Part shown: positions 54,916-62,679 of the stretch, piece after piece | Numbering within the stretch: position 1 is the stretch's first letter | Layout of the letters: every line of letters starts with the position of its first letter | Notes under the pieces: generated by a model | Databases searched by the model: none | What the model was told of the DNA's origin: nothing | The model's input: only the letters and a program-made list of their open reading frames with translations | Translations under genes and position numbers: made by a program | Assembly (NCBI RefSeq): GCF_019795295.1 | Contig: NZ_JAIMCG010000016.1 | Coordinates: 1 to 64,000 of the forward strand | DNA length: 64,000 nucleotides | Reading direction: 5' to 3' | Source: Cupriavidus sp. AU9028 | Lineage (GTDB): Bacteria; Pseudomonadota; Gammaproteobacteria; Burkholderiales; Burkholderiaceae

Positions 54916-56075
54916 GGCTTCGCTCCCGCTACCTTGTCGACCAACTCGTACAGGTTCTTGGCGGCATCGCGAAGGGTCACGAGGAGAGGACGGAGCGGCT
55001 TGGTCCCGGCCGTCGAGAAGGATGTCTGGAACTTCTCCGTGGCCGCCTCAATATCCGCCTTGATTCCGGTGAGCCGGATAGAGAGCTGTCTCTCATCCAG
55101 CTTCAGTGTTTTGCTGTCGAGCAGCTCGTTCTGCGCCGCGCTCAGGTCGGCCCTCGTTTTTGACAGGGCGGCGTTGGTATCAGCGAGTTCCTGGTTCGCT
55201 TGGTCGATCGCGTCTTTGATCGACTGGTATCCCCTCGGGACGACCTCTACCTCCTTGACTACCTCCCGGACACGCATCTCCGAGACGCGCTTCTCAAGCT
55301 CCGTCTTTTCGCGCCCGAACCGTTCCACAGCCAGCTGCAGCGAATGGACGGTGTTGCTCTGGGAGTCGAGCGCGATCTGCGCTGCGGCAAGCGCGTCCCG
55401 AAGCTCCGATTCCTTTTTACCTGACGTAGCGCTCAGCTCTCTCAGATATTTGATCTCTAGCTCAAGCTGGATCTTCTCAGAGGTGCCGGCAGCCAGCTGC
55501 TCTTTTGCGGTCTCCAGCTGAGCCATCAGGGTGTTGATTTCGTCGTTCGCAGCGCGGTACCGCTCGATGAACGGAACGATCTCGTCTCGGGAAAACTGTT
55601 CCTGCCGTTTGCGCGCGTCAACAAGCAGCTGCACTTCAGCGTCGCTGATGTCGGAGCGCTTCAGAATTGTGAGTTCCCCTAGGTTGAGAAACTCCACGGC
55701 CTCGCTGCTATTCACGAAGCGCTGATAGACCTGAAGGTACTGGATGACCGTGTGCTTACTGATCTGAAGCGTGTTTGATGCGTAGTCGTTCAGCAGTTTC
55801 CCGGCCTGGGTTTTCGCGCGCGCGGGGTTCTCTAGACGCTTGTTCAGCGCGATGTACATCGTTTGATGGATGTCCGCAAGATACGAACCGATCAGCATGT
55901 ACTCGGTCCGGATTCGTTCCCGCGCCTGTGCAATCTGCTCGGCCGCATGGACGATGCGGCCGATGGCCGCCGTATCGACCTCGGAGGCCAGGAGCAGCCT
56001 CGTCATCTGCAGAATGGATAGAGATTGCCCCTTGTCCTGAGGCGCGGGCAGATTACTTTGTCCTTCGTTTTCCAT
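54912..56075 (-). CDS. Coiled-coil protein coupled to the FlhDC-like regulator (KfrA-like?)
   Basis: A 387-residue helical protein from MENEGQSNLPAPQD; GGAAGGAAG precedes the ATG. Residues 40-150 (IGRIVHAAEQIAQARERIRT, ISKHTVIQYLQVYQRF) look like a DNA-binding helical region resembling DUF3102/KorB-like segments. Residues 165-330 are a continuous coiled coil (AANDEINTLMAQLETAKEQL, GREKTELEKRVSEMRVREVV). This architecture recalls plasmid KfrA or nucleoid-like proteins. Its stop overlaps the FlhDC-like ATG. The role is inferred. Confidence 0.65.
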   Translation of the reverse strand: MENEGQSNLPAPQDKGQSLSILQMTRLLLASEVDTAAIGRIVHAAEQIAQARERIRTEYMLIGSYLADIHQTMYIALNKRLENPARAKTQAGKLLNDYASNTLQISKHTVIQYLQVYQRFVNSSEAVEFLNLGELTILKRSDISDAEVQLLVDARKRQEQFSRDEIVPFIERYRAANDEINTLMAQLETAKEQLAAGTSEKIQLELEIKYLRELSATSGKKESELRDALAAAQIALDSQSNTVHSLQLAVERFGREKTELEKRVSEMRVREVVKEVEVVPRGYQSIKDAIDQANQELADTNAALSKTRADLSAAQNELLDSKTLKLDERQLSIRLTGIKADIEAATEKFQTSFSTAGTKPLRPLLVTLRDAAKNLYELVDKVAGAKP

Positions 56076-56131
56076 CTTCCTTCCTGAGTGCTTTGCTACC
56101 GGCGGACGCTCACGGCGCTGTCCCTTCCAAA

Positions 56132-56156
56132 TTACTAGCCGGTTCGCAAAGTCAAG
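56132..56156 (-). promoter_or_regulatory. Promoter of the coiled-coil/FlhDC-like operon
   Basis: Minus strand CTTGACTTTGCG (56156-56145), 10 bp, TAA (56134-56132), identical in design to the CAP gene promoter at 53179-53203. It lies 57 bp before the start. Confidence 0.55.
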
Positions 56157-56764
56157 TTGCTGGCGCTCGAGCATGCAGCTCCGGCCGAATACGACGTCAA
56201 CGGGAGGTTAGACGGGGTGAGGAACCCCTTGGAGGGCGAAAGCTCACGAAATCATCGTGTCTTTCGATGTCAAGTCCCAGAAAAAGCCTATCTTTGCCCC
56301 TCATTTAACGGCAGCAATTCTGTGCAATTTAGGGTAACCACCTATCCGTTGGGGGCGGCTGTATATACAGCGTAGCAAGTGGTCAATATCGTGATATCGA
56401 GTTGCCCGCTAAATCGTCAGCTCCGCCACGTGCAAATCATGGAAAAGAGCCTGGCCCACTCGCACGGTGCTAGGGGCTTGGAGGTGCCACTGTTGTTGCG
56501 TGGTCGTCGGGAATTCGTGTAGATTTGCGATGCGTCCTCACGCATCGAATCTCGCGCCGCCTCACGGGCACACACGCCCTCGTTTCCCTTCTTTCCAGCG
56601 GCGCCTCTCAATTGCTTCCCATCCTGAGCGTCTTTGCGTCATGCAATCTCGAGCATGTCGCAAGCGCGTTCGCGCTCGTCTTTGGATTCCTTGCTCATTC
56701 GAGCATCGAATAGTCGCCCGGCATCCGCCAGGCCATCCCTTTGTCTCGTTTCTTGAGAGAAACC
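56157..56764. other. Intergenic region with two palindromes
   Basis: No gene is supported in about 600 bp. Perfect palindromes lie at 56358-56371 (GCTGTATATACAGC) and 56386-56397 (ATATC-GT-GATAT), 14 bp apart; these are candidate operators between the leftward regulator operon and the rightward ssb block. The rest is a long GC-rich leader to the small membrane protein gene. Confidence 0.55.
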
Positions 56765-57070
56765 ATGGAATCCTTCTTCTCCAACCTCATTCGGCGTCCG
56801 TTCAAGCTGTTCATGCTTTGCTCGGTGCTCTATGTCGCTTCTCAGTCGTTCATCGTCGGCTTCTTCGTGGCCGTAGTGGCACTTCACCATCTGTACCGCC
56901 TGGCCTTCGCCCCGGGGAAGGCTAGCGTTACTGGATCCCAAGCTTCGGTTGCCGCCGCCTCTACTGGCGCGACGCCGGCAGCAACGGCAAGAGCGGATGC
57001 CGAGCCCTCCTATGAGCGCTCGGCAGTCGTCACCCCGATTCGCCGCGCCGGGACGTCCGTTCCCTGCTGA
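56765..57070 (+). CDS. Small membrane protein
   Basis: A 101-residue protein from MESFFSNLIRRPFKLFMLCS. It has a hydrophobic hairpin at residues 14-46 (FMLCSVLYVASQSFIVGFFV then AVVALHHLYRLAF) and a polar Ala/Thr-rich tail. GAGAGAAACC precedes the ATG. It is the first gene of the rightward SSB/primase block. No family recognised. Confidence 0.6.
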   Translation: MESFFSNLIRRPFKLFMLCSVLYVASQSFIVGFFVAVVALHHLYRLAFAPGKASVTGSQASVAAASTGATPAATARADAEPSYERSAVVTPIRRAGTSVPC

Positions 57071-57078
57071 TCCTTAGC

Positions 57079-57127
57079 CGCCCCCGAGGGGCGGTGCATA
57101 CACCTGTCGCGGGTATCCGTTACCCGC
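57079..57127. repeat. Two adjacent hairpins after the small membrane protein gene
   Basis: CCGCCCC-CGA-GGGGCGG (57079-57095) and CGGGTA-TCCGT-TACCCG (57111-57127). Neither has a T-run. They belong to a set of hairpins found after each gene of this block. Confidence 0.6.
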
Positions 57128-57165
57128 CAGCTGGTGGGTCAATGGCCTTCCCGTCGGAGACCATC

Positions 57166-57594
57166 ATGAACACGTTGGCAACAGGATGCCAATTCGACCT
57201 CTTTGGTGAAGCGGCCCTCGTCGCAATACCTCCTTATAAGCCCGACCCGTTGCCCGACCCGTCCCATTGGAGCGAGGCCGTGCGCGAGAAGATGGTCGAC
57301 GCCCTCATCAGCCTTGCCTGTGATAGCCGGCGTGGCGACAACATGCCGGAATCGCTGATCGACTGCGCTGATTTGCTGCGCGCGCGTATCCGCAATAGAC
57401 ACCTCGATCATGAGGAGTTGAGGATGACCCTGGGCTGGATCTTCGGCTATTGGGATGGCGCGCTGCCCTATCGGTACGTCTGCGCTGTGTCGGGCGTGAA
57501 CCCCGAGACGCTGCAGGACGTCATCTTGAACAATGCCCGCCTTCGCAGTGACCTCGACGAGGTCAGGCGTATGTGTTGCGGCTCCCTACTTTGA
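57166..57594 (+). CDS. Hypothetical protein, 142 residues
   Basis: From MNTLATGCQFDLFGEAALVA, soluble and helical: SEAVREKMVDALISLACDSR, SLIDCADLLRARIRNRHLDH, TLGWIFGYWDGALPYRYVCA. GGAG stands 8 bases before the ATG; an upstream ATG at 57139 (MAFPSETI) is a second option. It is 9 bases ahead of the next gene, so the two are co-transcribed. I do not recognise it. Confidence 0.6.
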   Translation: MNTLATGCQFDLFGEAALVAIPPYKPDPLPDPSHWSEAVREKMVDALISLACDSRRGDNMPESLIDCADLLRARIRNRHLDHEELRMTLGWIFGYWDGALPYRYVCAVSGVNPETLQDVILNNARLRSDLDEVRRMCCGSLL

Positions 57595-57602
57595 GGCAAG
57601 CC

Positions 57603-58397
57603 ATGACTTGGTTGAATTTGGTGAAGCGCGTCGCAACGCTCTTCCTCGAACGGCCCAAAGCCGCCGATGTGCCCGGCGCAGTTCCGGTCGGAACTGGTGC
57701 CAGCAACGAGCGGCAGTTCATCGTCAACGGCATTCCACACCTCCTGCGCGATGAGGGCCACCGTATCGTCCACTTCGCTCCTAGCTTCGATCATCGGATC
57801 GAGCCGACTGCTTACGGTGAGAAGTTGCTGCCCGACGTGGTGCCTCGTTGGGTACCGGTGGGGATTCACGCGGGCGCAAAAATGGAGATCGTCGCCGCCG
57901 GCGTTGTTAAGAACGCCGGCCTCGGAGACGCCTCGCCGGCCTGGTTGCCGGAAAGCAAGGGAACCAGCGCGCCCGTACGACGCGTGAGCCAATTGAGCGA
58001 GGAAACGCCGCCGAGTCGCAATGCTGCGGGCCCACAGGATAGTGGCACGGGCGCGACCTTGGTCCGGAAGCAGTTCTCACCTACGACGGTCGGTTCTCTC
58101 CTCGAGTGGGGTGAGATGGAGTTTCCGAATAGGAAGAGCCGCGGGCCGAGCACCTACCGGTCGTTCGCAGTGAAGCTGAGCACGGCGGAGGGTGAGCAGA
58201 CTCTGCAGGGTGAAGGCTTGAAGGATGCGATTGCTGAGGCTCGTTGCCAACTCGGTGACCGTGTCGTTGTGAAGCGGCTACATAAGGTCAAGGTCCCTGC
58301 GTTCGATCAAAAGACCGGCCGACCGATCATGGACCGTGAGACCGGAGAACAGAAGCTCTGGGACAAGTGGACCTGGAGCATCAACCACATTCATTGA
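57603..58397 (+). CDS. Protein with conjugative-primase/relaxase-type accessory domain
   Basis: A 264-residue protein from MTWLNLVKRVATLFLERPKA. The C-terminal 85 residues (LLEWGEMEFPNRKSRGPSTY, AVKLSTAEGEQTLQGEGLKD, GDRVVVKRLHKVKVPAFD, KWTWSINHI) follow the pattern of the OB-like domain found in TraI/TraC and other large plasmid proteins: G-A-Y, SYFV-L, G-LWG-L--A, GD-V-L, W-I. This domain is believed to bind DNA or partners during transfer. It is 12 bases upstream of ssb, hinting at a role on single-stranded DNA. Confidence 0.6.
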   Translation: MTWLNLVKRVATLFLERPKAADVPGAVPVGTGASNERQFIVNGIPHLLRDEGHRIVHFAPSFDHRIEPTAYGEKLLPDVVPRWVPVGIHAGAKMEIVAAGVVKNAGLGDASPAWLPESKGTSAPVRRVSQLSEETPPSRNAAGPQDSGTGATLVRKQFSPTTVGSLLEWGEMEFPNRKSRGPSTYRSFAVKLSTAEGEQTLQGEGLKDAIAEARCQLGDRVVVKRLHKVKVPAFDQKTGRPIMDRETGEQKLWDKWTWSINHIH

Positions 58398-58409
58398 AAG
58401 GAAAGCAAG

Positions 58410-58916
58410 ATGGCATCCGTGAACAAAGTCATCCTCGTGGGCAACCTCGGGGCCGACCCGGAAACTCGTTACATGCCTAGTGGCGACGCGGTAACAAACG
58501 TTCGTATCGCTACTACTGATCGTTACAAGGACAAGCAGAGCATGGAGATGAAGGAGTTGACCGAGTGGCATCGGGTCGCCTTCTTCGGAAAGCTCGCTGA
58601 GATCGCGGGGCAGTACCTTCGTAAAGGCTCGCAGGTCTACATCGAAGGACGAATCCGCACGCGCAAATGGCAGGATCAGTCCGGCCAGGACAAGTACAGC
58701 ACGGAGATCGTGGCGGACCAGATGCAGATGCTCGGCGGTCGTCAGCCGTCGGGCGGTTCTGACGATGGCAGCGACAGCGAGCAGCATGCCTCTCGGCAGC
58801 GGTCTCGGCCTGACGATCGGCGTGACGGCGGCTACAGAGCTCCTGATCGCCACCAAGGCCAGCGCACCGCTCCTTCAAACGGCTTTGAAGATATGGACGA
58901 CGATATTCCGTTCTAG
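58410..58916 (+). CDS. ssb: Single-stranded DNA-binding protein
   Basis: A 168-residue SSB: OB fold [60 protein letters not shown], a Gln/Ser/Arg-rich linker and the acidic tip DMDDDIPF that binds partner proteins. GGAAAG precedes the ATG. Plasmid SSBs coat the incoming strand during conjugation and support replication. It shares a block with a primase. Confidence 0.96.
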   Translation: MASVNKVILVGNLGADPETRYMPSGDAVTNVRIATTDRYKDKQSMEMKELTEWHRVAFFGKLAEIAGQYLRKGSQVYIEGRIRTRKWQDQSGQDKYSTEIVADQMQMLGGRQPSGGSDDGSDSEQHASRQRSRPDDRRDGGYRAPDRHQGQRTAPSNGFEDMDDDIPF

Positions 58917-58941
58917 GTCCGAGAGCTCTCTCGGATTGCCA

Positions 58942-58998
58942 CGCAGGCGGCGCTGCCGCCTGCGCTTATCTCTCTTGCTGCCCCCTTCCCGGGGGCAG
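58942..58998. repeat. Two perfect hairpins after ssb
   Basis: CGCAGGCGGC-GCT-GCCGCCTGCG (58942-58964) and CTGCCCCC-TTCCC-GGGGGCAG (58978-58998). They have no T-run. They stand between ssb and the primase gene, 149 bp before its start. Confidence 0.7.
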
Positions 58999-59146
58999 TT
59001 CCCATATAGCTGTGCTGTCCCCGCAGCTTCCCCTTTCTCTCCGCGCCATGCTGAAAAGAACGTCTGGATCATTCCCGGGCGGTCTTTTGAGCAAGCGTTC
59101 CTTCGCCTGTCTCAGGCATCGACCAACCCTCCTCACGGAGCATCCC

Positions 59147-60217
59147 ATGAAAAATCTGAGTGCGATTGTAAGTAGCTGGACGCCCGATCAATGGGACGCT
59201 CTAGTGCGGCGGTATCTACCGGCTGACGTCCTTACTGACTCCTTCTGGAGGGGGCGGCCCGGCCCCTGTCCAATCTGTGGAGGAACGGATCGTTTCACCT
59301 ACGACAATAAGCGCGGCCGCGGTGATTGGGTCTGTCGCAAGTGCAACGCTGGAAGCCCGAAAGCGGGCGACGGCCTCGAACTCGTCCGGTGCACGACGGG
59401 CATGTCATACCTTGAGTTGAAACTGGCACTCAACGGTCAGCGGATCGATCCGGTAGCCCCGAGGCAGCTCGCGCAGGCGCGCCCTCGCAAGCCGGACGAT
59501 CGGGCAGCGAAGGTGTTCCGCATCTCCAAACTGTGGCGAAGTGGAGCGGACCTGACGCCGGGAGACCACGCCATGCGCTATCTGGCTGCGCGGGTGCCAG
59601 GCCTCCGGGCGCCTCGGCCACAGAGTCTTCGCCTTGCAGTGCAGGACTACTGGCACGATCGGACGAAGATTGGCCGATACCCGACGATACTCGCCGGCTT
59701 TACGCTGCCAGACGGACGCCTGGCCACCGTGCATAGGACTTCACTAGATCCCCGCTCTCCTGCCAAAGCGGTCATCGTGACCGAGGAGGGCGAGATCCTT
59801 CCAGCGAAGCGCAATGACGTCTCTGCGCTACCGCTTGCGGGCGGTGCCGTTCGGCTGATGCAACCGCGTGCGGGCGAAATCGGTGTGGCCGAAGGCCTCG
59901 AGAACGCCTACGCGTCCTACATGCTGTTTGGCATCCCAACGTGGAACTGCTTGAACCGAGTCCTGCTACGACAGTTTGTCGTGCCAGATGGCCTCGGCAT
60001 CCATACCGTCCACATCTTCGCGGACTTTGACAAGATCGACAGCAGGACCGGCAAATCGCCCGGCATGGCTGACGCGCTTGCGCTGGAAAAGCGGCTGCGC
60101 GCTGAGGGCTACAAGACCATGCTGCATCGGCCGAAAGTCCGTGGCACAGATTTCTGTGACCAATGGCGAACGGTCTATCAGCTACGTCAGATGTCACAGC
60201 AAGCGGTGATCGCTTAA
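59147..60217 (+). CDS. Zinc-finger/Toprim DNA primase (P4-type)
   Basis: A 356-residue primase from MKNLSAIVSSWTPDQWDALV. The Zn-finger has Cys41, Cys44, Cys63 and Cys66 (CPICGGTDRFTY ... CRKCNAG). A middle domain is followed by a Toprim_3-type region with VAEGLENAYASYMLFGIPTW near 250 and VHIFADFDKID near 290. Such proteins prime the transferred strand or plasmid replication. No helicase domain is attached, unlike P4 alpha. The start is preceded by a modest CGGAGC. Confidence 0.88.
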   Translation: MKNLSAIVSSWTPDQWDALVRRYLPADVLTDSFWRGRPGPCPICGGTDRFTYDNKRGRGDWVCRKCNAGSPKAGDGLELVRCTTGMSYLELKLALNGQRIDPVAPRQLAQARPRKPDDRAAKVFRISKLWRSGADLTPGDHAMRYLAARVPGLRAPRPQSLRLAVQDYWHDRTKIGRYPTILAGFTLPDGRLATVHRTSLDPRSPAKAVIVTEEGEILPAKRNDVSALPLAGGAVRLMQPRAGEIGVAEGLENAYASYMLFGIPTWNCLNRVLLRQFVVPDGLGIHTVHIFADFDKIDSRTGKSPGMADALALEKRLRAEGYKTMLHRPKVRGTDFCDQWRTVYQLRQMSQQAVIA

Positions 60218-60251
60218 TACTCTCCACCGAAAGGTGGCTTCCTAAAACTCT

Positions 60252-60275
60252 GCCCGGTGGGTCCTCCCACTGGGC
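60252..60275. repeat. Hairpin after the primase gene
   Basis: GCCCGGTGGG-TCCT-CCCACTGGGC, a 10-bp stem with one G-T pair, no T-run. It is followed by the leader of the small gene at 60318. Confidence 0.6.
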
Positions 60276-60317
60276 GAGGCTCCCGTGGCAGCTCTCTCCT
60301 CTCTCTGGAGGTCTGCA

Positions 60318-60527
60318 ATGCCGCAAAAAGGCTTTACCGCAATCGTCAACAAGCTCCACATCCGTGCCAAGCGCGTCTCGAACACCGAAGACGTCTCTGC
60401 GGGCCAGTCGGAAGCCCAGTTCTTCGATGTGTACCAGCGAGGCCCCTCGGGGAATCTGATGTTCCTGGATCGAAAGGATTCCTTCGACTCCGCACTCGAC
60501 TTTTGTCTTGCTCCAACGCTCCACTGA
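60318..60527 (+). CDS. Small hypothetical protein, 69 residues
   Basis: Begins MPQKGFTAIVNKLHIRAKRV with GGAGG before the ATG. It is soluble, with a beta-rich middle (AQFFDVYQRGPSGNLMFLDR). It is the last gene of the SSB/primase block, directly before a strong terminator. Function unknown. Confidence 0.6.
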   Translation: MPQKGFTAIVNKLHIRAKRVSNTEDVSAGQSEAQFFDVYQRGPSGNLMFLDRKDSFDSALDFCLAPTLH

Positions 60528-60550
60528 AGCGGCATCCCTAGAATGACAAA

Positions 60551-60577
60551 GCCCGGCTACCGCCGGGCTTTTTTTTT
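60551..60577 (+). terminator. Strong rho-independent terminator
   Basis: GCCCGGC-TACC-GCCGGGC stem followed by nine T. It closes the rightward SSB/primase block. Confidence 0.92.
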
Positions 60578-60588
60578 GCGCCTTCGCC

Positions 60589-60723
60589 TCAGCGTAGCAA
60601 CTTCTCCTTGACAGCGGCTACGATGGACAGCGCGCCCTCTAGGGCGCAGAAGCCGGCGAGGACAGCCAAGGCGAAGAGTAGAACGTCCTCGGTCGTGGAG
60701 AGGTAAGCAAACATTTCGAGCAT
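60589..60723 (-). CDS. Small single-pass membrane protein, 44 residues
   Basis: The minus-strand frame from ATG at 60723 (MLEMFAYLSTTEDVLLFALA, then VLAGFCALEGALSIVAAVKE and KLLR) ends at 60589. A second ATG at 60714 has better spacing to GAAGG. It has one or two hydrophobic stretches and a basic end. It follows the ParM/R genes on the same strand after a short gap. It could be a real small protein; evidence is composition, Shine-Dalgarno and position only. Confidence 0.45.
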   Translation of the reverse strand: MLEMFAYLSTTEDVLLFALAVLAGFCALEGALSIVAAVKEKLLR

Positions 60724-60790
60724 CCTTCTGGTTCGGTACGATATGGCCTAGGCTGACACGGGTTCATGTGGTGTCAACTCATCGAGCTGC

Positions 60791-61225
60791 CTAGCCGAAG
60801 CGCTCCATGGCGTTGTTGAGTGCCTGCAGATCGAGTCCACTGAGCGCATCGTCGTCGGTAACGCCAGGTGGCGGTTGGGTGGAGGCGTACGCAAGCCGGT
60901 AGACAGTAGCCCCATCTGGGGCCACGGCAGGAGCATTTGGCGCGTTCGCCTTTGGGGCAGCGAGCGGCGGTGGAGGCGGCGCCGCGGGGGGCGGGTGAAG
61001 TGCGCCGTGTGCTGGGACGGTCGGGACCGCCGTTCGGCTCGGGGCGACGAGCAGTCCGTCCACGCCCGCGCTGGCGAGCAGCTGCAGGCCTCGCTGTGCG
61101 AGGAGCCTGAGCATCAGCGCACGCTCCCGCGCTCCGCGGAACTGCCGGAGATACGCAAGCAGCTCGGGGTTCGAGTCCTCGGATATCGTAACGGACATCT
61201 GAAGCTTGTCGATGGATGCTTGCAT
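60791..61225 (-). CDS. Partner of the ParM-like protein (ParR/StbB-like)
   Basis: A 144-residue protein beginning MQASIDKLQMSVTISEDSNP. The N-terminal 55 residues resemble small ribbon-helix-helix or helical adaptors (PELLAYLRQFRGARERALML), followed by a long Pro/Ala-rich linker (residues 75-105) and a short C-terminal tail (LSGLDLQALNNAMERFG). The ATG overlaps the parM-like stop. In type II partition the second gene encodes the centromere-binding adaptor whose C-terminal tip caps the actin filament; the layout fits. Confidence 0.65.
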   Translation of the reverse strand: MQASIDKLQMSVTISEDSNPELLAYLRQFRGARERALMLRLLAQRGLQLLASAGVDGLLVAPSRTAVPTVPAHGALHPPPAAPPPPPLAAPKANAPNAPAVAPDGATVYRLAYASTQPPPGVTDDDALSGLDLQALNNAMERFG

Positions 61226-62226
61226 CAGGTATTCCTCGTGGCTTGCCGGGCAGAGCCAATGCTGTAGAACCCACGAACGTTCGCGAAGCAGGGTGCGTCC
61301 ATAATATGGATCGTGTTCAGCGGAAAGGCCGCGCGAATTGTAGGTGCGTAGAGCTGTGCACCACCGCCGGTCAGGATGATCGCCCGGATATCCTCAGAGC
61401 GGCCAACACGTGTCTGTATCTCCTTCACAGGCTGATGAGTGACTGCCATGGCCTGCTCGAGATAAGGGGAGATGTCGAGGTCCTGCCCGTAGAACAACAT
61501 GGGCTTGGCATCGCGGATGGCCTTGTCGATACGCTCGATACTGTCTGTTGCCTGTCCCAGGTGCGAGGAGATCAGGCTGGCGATCTGCTGATAGACCCGC
61601 GCCGCGCCGCCGGGGACGCCGCCACTGCGGGTGTCATCCATCGTGTACCCCCGGGCGACAACCCAGTCGGTCGTGTAGTAACCCACGTCAACAACGAGGT
61701 AGGCATTGTCAGGGTCATAGCTCTTGCCAGTCCGTTGAATGTAGGTAATCAGACTGCCGAGCGGCTGAGGAAGGGGCAGGACGCTCCCAATCTTGATCTC
61801 GCCCCAGCCGAAGTTGTGCACGCCTGAAAACCGGTCTTTAAGATAGGCCGCGTACTTGTTCGTGTTATGGACCGGCAGACCGAGCACGAGGCGGTCCACT
61901 TCTCTCGCCTTAGCATAGTGAAGGGAGCCGGCGAGCAGCGCCGCGTAATTCGGCGTCGTGACGAAGTCCTCGGAAAGCGAGCGGCCCGTATGGACGTGCG
62001 CAGCGCTCAGAGAAACATCCGGTCCCACTTCGTACCTGGCGCCGTCGATCTCCACATGCACTACGTCACGGGCACGGAAGAGGCCGCCACCGTGCGGAGT
62101 GAGTGAGGAAGTGGCGGCTACTGGAGCAAGGGAAGGAAACATTCGGGTTGCAACATCAGACCCGAGGGGAAAGGCGGATTTGGTGTTGCCGTAGCCAACG
62201 TCGACAGCGACGGTCGAGATCTTCAT
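61225..62226 (-). CDS. parM: ParM/StbA-like actin-family partition ATPase
   Basis: A 333-residue actin-like protein: phosphate 1 VAVDVGYGNTKSAF (residues 7-20), YLVVDVGYYTTDWVVARGYT (phosphate 2) and AIILTGGGAQLYAPTIRAAF (adenosine motif). It polymerises to push plasmid copies apart. GGAG lies 6 bases before the ATG. It is a second partition system beside ParAB at 21-23 kb. Confidence 0.88.
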   Translation of the reverse strand: MKISTVAVDVGYGNTKSAFPLGSDVATRMFPSLAPVAATSSLTPHGGGLFRARDVVHVEIDGARYEVGPDVSLSAAHVHTGRSLSEDFVTTPNYAALLAGSLHYAKAREVDRLVLGLPVHNTNKYAAYLKDRFSGVHNFGWGEIKIGSVLPLPQPLGSLITYIQRTGKSYDPDNAYLVVDVGYYTTDWVVARGYTMDDTRSGGVPGGAARVYQQIASLISSHLGQATDSIERIDKAIRDAKPMLFYGQDLDISPYLEQAMAVTHQPVKEIQTRVGRSEDIRAIILTGGGAQLYAPTIRAAFPLNTIHIMDAPCFANVRGFYSIGSARQATRNT

Positions 62227-62582
62227 GTGGTGCTCCAGTTCGGTTGCTGTTTGTTGAGAGGCGATGCGAAGATGCCGGCACGGTCCCTGACAATCCCATT
62301 AAGTGGGAGATAGTCCGATCTGCTCTCGCTTTGAACCAGTGAGACGACGACCGAAGTCGGACATCGTCGAATATGGGCGGCAGTGACCGGACTGTGTTCG
62401 GGTATGTGGCACATCGACATAGCCGACTCTACCTGCGGAAAACCGAAGTCAAGTCGCCAAAAGCTCTCGATTTCAAGGGGCCAAACGTTGCCACCCAAGC
62501 GAGGGCTGGTATATCCTTCGACGATCAACCGCGTCCCCGACGCATCGACCTCGCCGCCGTTCGCGCGGCAACTCACATCCAC
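62223..62582 (-). CDS. Doubtful frame upstream of parM, 119 residues
   Basis: A GTG-start frame (VDVSCRANGGEVDASGTRLI) ending with an ATGA overlap on parM, which favours a real coupled gene. Against it: there is no clear Shine-Dalgarno, no recognised motif, and a good promoter for parM (62426-62452) lies inside. I list it as possible only. Confidence 0.3.
   Translation of the reverse strand: MDVSCRANGGEVDASGTRLIVEGYTSPRLGGNVWPLEIESFWRLDFGFPQVESAMSMCHIPEHSPVTAAHIRRCPTSVVVSLVQSESRSDYLPLNGIVRDRAGIFASPLNKQQPNWSTT
62426..62452 (-). promoter_or_regulatory. Candidate parM promoter
   Basis: Minus strand TTGACT (62452-62447), 15 bp, TAGAGT (62431-62426), about 200 bp upstream of the parM start. Confidence 0.4.
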
Positions 62583-62619
62583 CGGGCGCTGAATTCGCTA
62601 CCCGGCGGATGCCTGTCCA

Positions 62620-62646
62620 AGCCGCAAAATGACGCGGCATTTTTTT
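62620..62646 (+). terminator. Terminator-like hairpin with T-run
   Basis: GCCGC-AAAATGAC-GCGGC followed by A and eight T (62639-62646). Short 5-bp stem; it would stop plus-strand transcription, for which no gene is known here. Confidence 0.45.
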
Positions 62647-62679
62647 GTTTCGGCTCAAGTAGATACTGGCCCACACTGA

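Noticed and set aside
56358-56371. Possible LexA (SOS) box
   Set aside because: The palindrome has CTGT-N4-ACAG; LexA sites need CTGT-N8-ACAG.
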